From Prevotella sp. UBA7551 (GTDB taxonomy: Bacteria > Bacteroidota > Bacteroidia > Bacteroidales > Bacteroidaceae), in NCBI GenBank assembly GCA_002479145.1, contig DLLX01000088.1, forward strand, positions 8,140 through 15,998: a stretch of DNA of 7,859 bases, given 5' to 3'. Positions 6,506 to 7,859 of the stretch are shown here, piece after piece. The notes beneath the pieces are model-generated. The model was given only the letters and a program-made list of their open reading frames with translations. It was not told the origin of the DNA and did not search any database. The translations under genes were made by a program, and so were the position numbers. Every line of letters begins with the position of its first letter. The first letter of the stretch is position 1.

Positions 6506-7432
6506 CTATTGCTTGACCTCCCCGCTCTCCTCATTGAGTGGCTCAAGGTGGATGATGATGTGGGTGTCGCTTCCTAACTTCTCCTTGATGGCGCGTTCGA
6601 TAGCCGTAGCGTGACTGTGCGCCTTGTACAGTGTCATGTCACCCGGCATGCGGAGGTGCATCTCGATGGCATCATGGTCGCCTATGCGGCGCGTGCGCAG
6701 GTTGTGTAGCCCGCTGACGCACGGGTCTTCCAGGGCGATTCTGGTGATTTCTTGCTCTTCTTTATCCGAAAGGCTCGCTTCCAGCAGGTCGCTCATCGAC
6801 TTGCGGAGCAGCTTTATGGCTTCCCAGACAATGAATCCGCTCACCACCACGGCCGTGATGGGGTCGAGTATGGTCCACTTATGGCCCAGCAGAATGGCTC
6901 CACCGATGCCGAAGGTCGTCCCCATGGAGGACAGAGCGTCCGACCGATGATGCCAGGCGTTGGCCACGACAGCCGACGAATTGTACTCCTTACCCACGCG
7001 AATCGTGAAGTGGAAGCACCATTCCTTGAGCAAGACGCTGGCAATGGCGGCCACCAGCGCAATCCATCCCGGCTGTGGGAGCACTGCTCCATGGAGGGAT
7101 GCCCATATCTTCTCTATGCCGCCGACGCATATCATCACCCCCACGGCAAGCAGTGACAAGCCAATCAGGGCGGTGGCCAGCGTTTCATATTTCCCATGTC
7201 CGAAGTCGTGGCTCTTGTCTTGTGGCTTGTTGCTCAGATGGACAAACAGCAACACGACAATGTCGGTCACAAAATCGCTCAGCGAGTGGACTGCATCGGC
7301 TATCATGGCGGCTGATCCGCCCAAGACGCCGGCTATAAACTTGAAAGTAAGCAGGGTTGCGTTTACCACGCTCCCACCTATGGTTACACGGCTGATGGCC
7401 CGCTCCCGCTTTCCATCATTCGTATCTTTCAT
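6506..7432 (-). CDS. Cation diffusion facilitator (CDF) family metal efflux transporter, zinc-type signature
   Basis: This inner-membrane antiporter should export divalent metal ions, probably Zn2+, in exchange for protons. The 308-residue protein has the standard CDF plan: six hydrophobic helices in residues about 14-205, then a cytoplasmic metal-binding domain to the end. Helix 2 contains AVHSLSD with His49 and Asp53, and helix 5 contains NAWHHRSDALSS with His161 and Asp165. This HxxxD/HxxxD pair corresponds to the transport site and is the pattern usually linked to zinc preference, unlike the DxxxD of YiiP/FieF helix 2. HDFGHGKYE (75-83) is the characteristic loop after helix 2. The C-terminal domain has AHSHATAIE (271-279) and HIIIHLEP (291-298), conserved cytosolic metal-ligand regions. 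The start at 7432 is preceded by an A-rich leader with AGGAAG about 5 nt upstream. The gene is first on its strand in the window and has its own probable promoter. Metal specificity is inferred from motifs only. Confidence 0.95.
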   Translation of the reverse strand: MKDTNDGKRERAISRVTIGGSVVNATLLTFKFIAGVLGGSAAMIADAVHSLSDFVTDIVVLLFVHLSNKPQDKSHDFGHGKYETLATALIGLSLLAVGVMICVGGIEKIWASLHGAVLPQPGWIALVAAIASVLLKEWCFHFTIRVGKEYNSSAVVANAWHHRSDALSSMGTTFGIGGAILLGHKWTILDPITAVVVSGFIVWEAIKLLRKSMSDLLEASLSDKEEQEITRIALEDPCVSGLHNLRTRRIGDHDAIEMHLRMPGDMTLYKAHSHATAIERAIKEKLGSDTHIIIHLEPLNEESGEVKQ

Positions 7433-7469
7433 TTTTACTTCCTTTCTGTTTCCTTTTCCTTTCGGACGG

Positions 7470-7503
7470 CAAAGTTACCAATTTATTTGTCAATCTGAAC
7501 AAA
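7470..7503 (-). promoter_or_regulatory. Probable Bacteroidetes-type promoter for the CDF transporter gene
   Basis: Read on the minus strand, TAACTTTG (7477-7470) matches the Bacteroidetes -7 element TAnnTTTG, and TTTG (7503-7500) lies 22 bp upstream as the -33 element; this spacing is slightly longer than usual. The expected transcript would start near 7460-7465, giving a leader of about 30 nt before the ATG at 7432. The -33 box sits inside a small dyad, CAAA-TTAT-TTTG (7500-7511), which could be an operator. This was found by eye in AT-rich DNA, so confidence is moderate. Confidence 0.5.
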
Positions 7504-7654
7504 TTATTTTGAGAATATGTACGGGTGGACTGTTATTTTCTCCTGCGTTCCCTCTGCCAGCCCGCGGCAGTTTCTTTGTTCTTCTTCCTCCATAGACTTG
7601 GTTTGATCCCGTCGTGGGTAACGCATTGATACTCAGCAGTGTCTGAATGAAGAT

Positions 7655-7720
7655 AATTTTTAATTTAAAAAGTTTTGGTTTTTAATTTATTTTCTTGGAA
7701 TTTTTAATTTAAAAATTATT
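7655..7720. repeat. Three tandem 22-bp A/T-rich repeats
   Basis: The 11-mer TTTTTAATTTA occurs three times at exactly 22-bp intervals (starting at 7657, 7679 and 7701). The outer two units share a 17-nt identity, AATTTTTAATTTAAAAA (7655-7671 and 7699-7715). The last unit forms a perfect dyad of two 9-nt arms around one base (7699-7717). The middle unit diverges after the core. The 22-bp period is close to two DNA turns, so the copies would face the same side of the helix. Function is unknown: it could bind a protein, act as a curved upstream promoter element, or be a simple-sequence expansion. Confidence 0.7.
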
Positions 7721-7735
7721 TCTTTTCAGGCTGAA

Positions 7736-7859
7736 ATGCTTTCCGGTAATATTCCTTTTGAGTTTCATGATCAGCTGTTAGGCACGCCAGACAGCCGAGA
7801 AGCCAACATGGGGATGGGTGATTACAAATTATTTTTGTTCAATCGGTTGCCTGAACCCA
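7736..7859 (+). CDS. Possible start of an unknown gene running off the right edge
   Basis: From the ATG at 7736 a + strand frame stays open for 41 codons to the window end, beginning MLSGNIPFEFHDQLLGTPDS and ending KLFLFNRLPEP. I do not recognise a family. AGG lies 5 nt before the ATG and might serve as a weak ribosome-binding site, and the A/T repeats end 16 nt upstream. On the opposite strand all three frames close within about 40 nt of the edge, so a minus-strand gene could only contribute a short tail. Forty-one open codons can occur by chance, and codon use does not decide it. If real, the gene diverges from the transporter gene. Confidence 0.25.
   Translation, partial: MLSGNIPFEFHDQLLGTPDSREANMGMGDYKLFLFNRLPEP

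Larger units (their letters stand above)
7433..7735. other. Mostly non-coding AT-rich region upstream of the transporter gene
   Basis: About 300 bp without a supported gene. It holds the short leader and probable promoter of the transporter gene (7433-7503), a stretch with no clear feature (7512-7650) apart from a small GC-rich dyad CTGCC/GGCAG (7554-7570) followed by T-rich sequence, and the 22-bp A/T repeats (7655-7720). No reading frame on either strand shows recognisable protein character. Confidence 0.6.

Noticed and set aside
7554..7590. CTGCC/GGCAG stem followed by T-rich sequence, terminator-like on the + strand
   Set aside because: The stem is only 5 bp, the T-tract is interrupted, and no + strand gene ends here.

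Overview
The window looks like a chromosomal segment of a Bacteroidales bacterium, most probably Prevotella or a close relative. The reasons are the moderate GC content, a DUF5686 outer-membrane protein (a Bacteroidetes family), starts that mostly lack a clear Shine-Dalgarno, a Bacteroidetes-type promoter (TAnnTTTG with an upstream TTTG), and protein sequences resembling Bacteroides/Prevotella homologues. The genus is an inference from protein style, not from a marker gene.

Layout. The left edge (3-587, + strand) holds the C-terminal half of galactokinase (galK), followed by a strong intrinsic terminator at 620-670. Everything else that can be called with confidence lies on the minus strand and converges on galK. 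In transcription order (right to left) it runs: a cation diffusion facilitator (7432-6506), a 173-bp gap, a CDP-alcohol phosphatidyltransferase (6332-5349), a HAD-superfamily hydrolase (5352-4639, ATGA overlap with the previous gene), myo-inositol-1-phosphate synthase (4580-3276), and a large DUF5686 outer-membrane protein (3292-737, overlapping the synthase by 17 nt). The right 427 bp (7433-7859) are AT-rich and mostly non-coding. They hold a likely promoter for the transporter gene, three 22-bp A/T repeats, and perhaps the start of a + strand gene that runs off the edge.

How the genes fit together. The central four genes read as an inositol-phospholipid operon. The synthase makes inositol phosphate from glucose-6-phosphate. 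The CDP-alcohol phosphatidyltransferase can attach it to a CDP-diacylglycerol-type lipid to give phosphatidylinositol phosphate. The HAD enzyme is a candidate to remove the extra phosphate. The DUF5686 protein is translationally coupled to the synthase and would act in the outer membrane. This resembles the inositol-lipid cluster described in Bacteroides thetaiotaomicron (BT_1522-BT_1526, recalled from memory). Within the window, however, there is no PgpA-type phosphatase and no PAP2-type inositol-phosphoryl-ceramide synthase, and the added outer-membrane partner is notable. Two enzymes carry atypical active-site signatures: the phosphatidyltransferase has its last motif Asp shifted by one residue, and the HAD protein has Gly where the general-acid Asp normally sits.

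I found no CRISPR array, rRNA, tRNA, insertion sequence or prophage gene.
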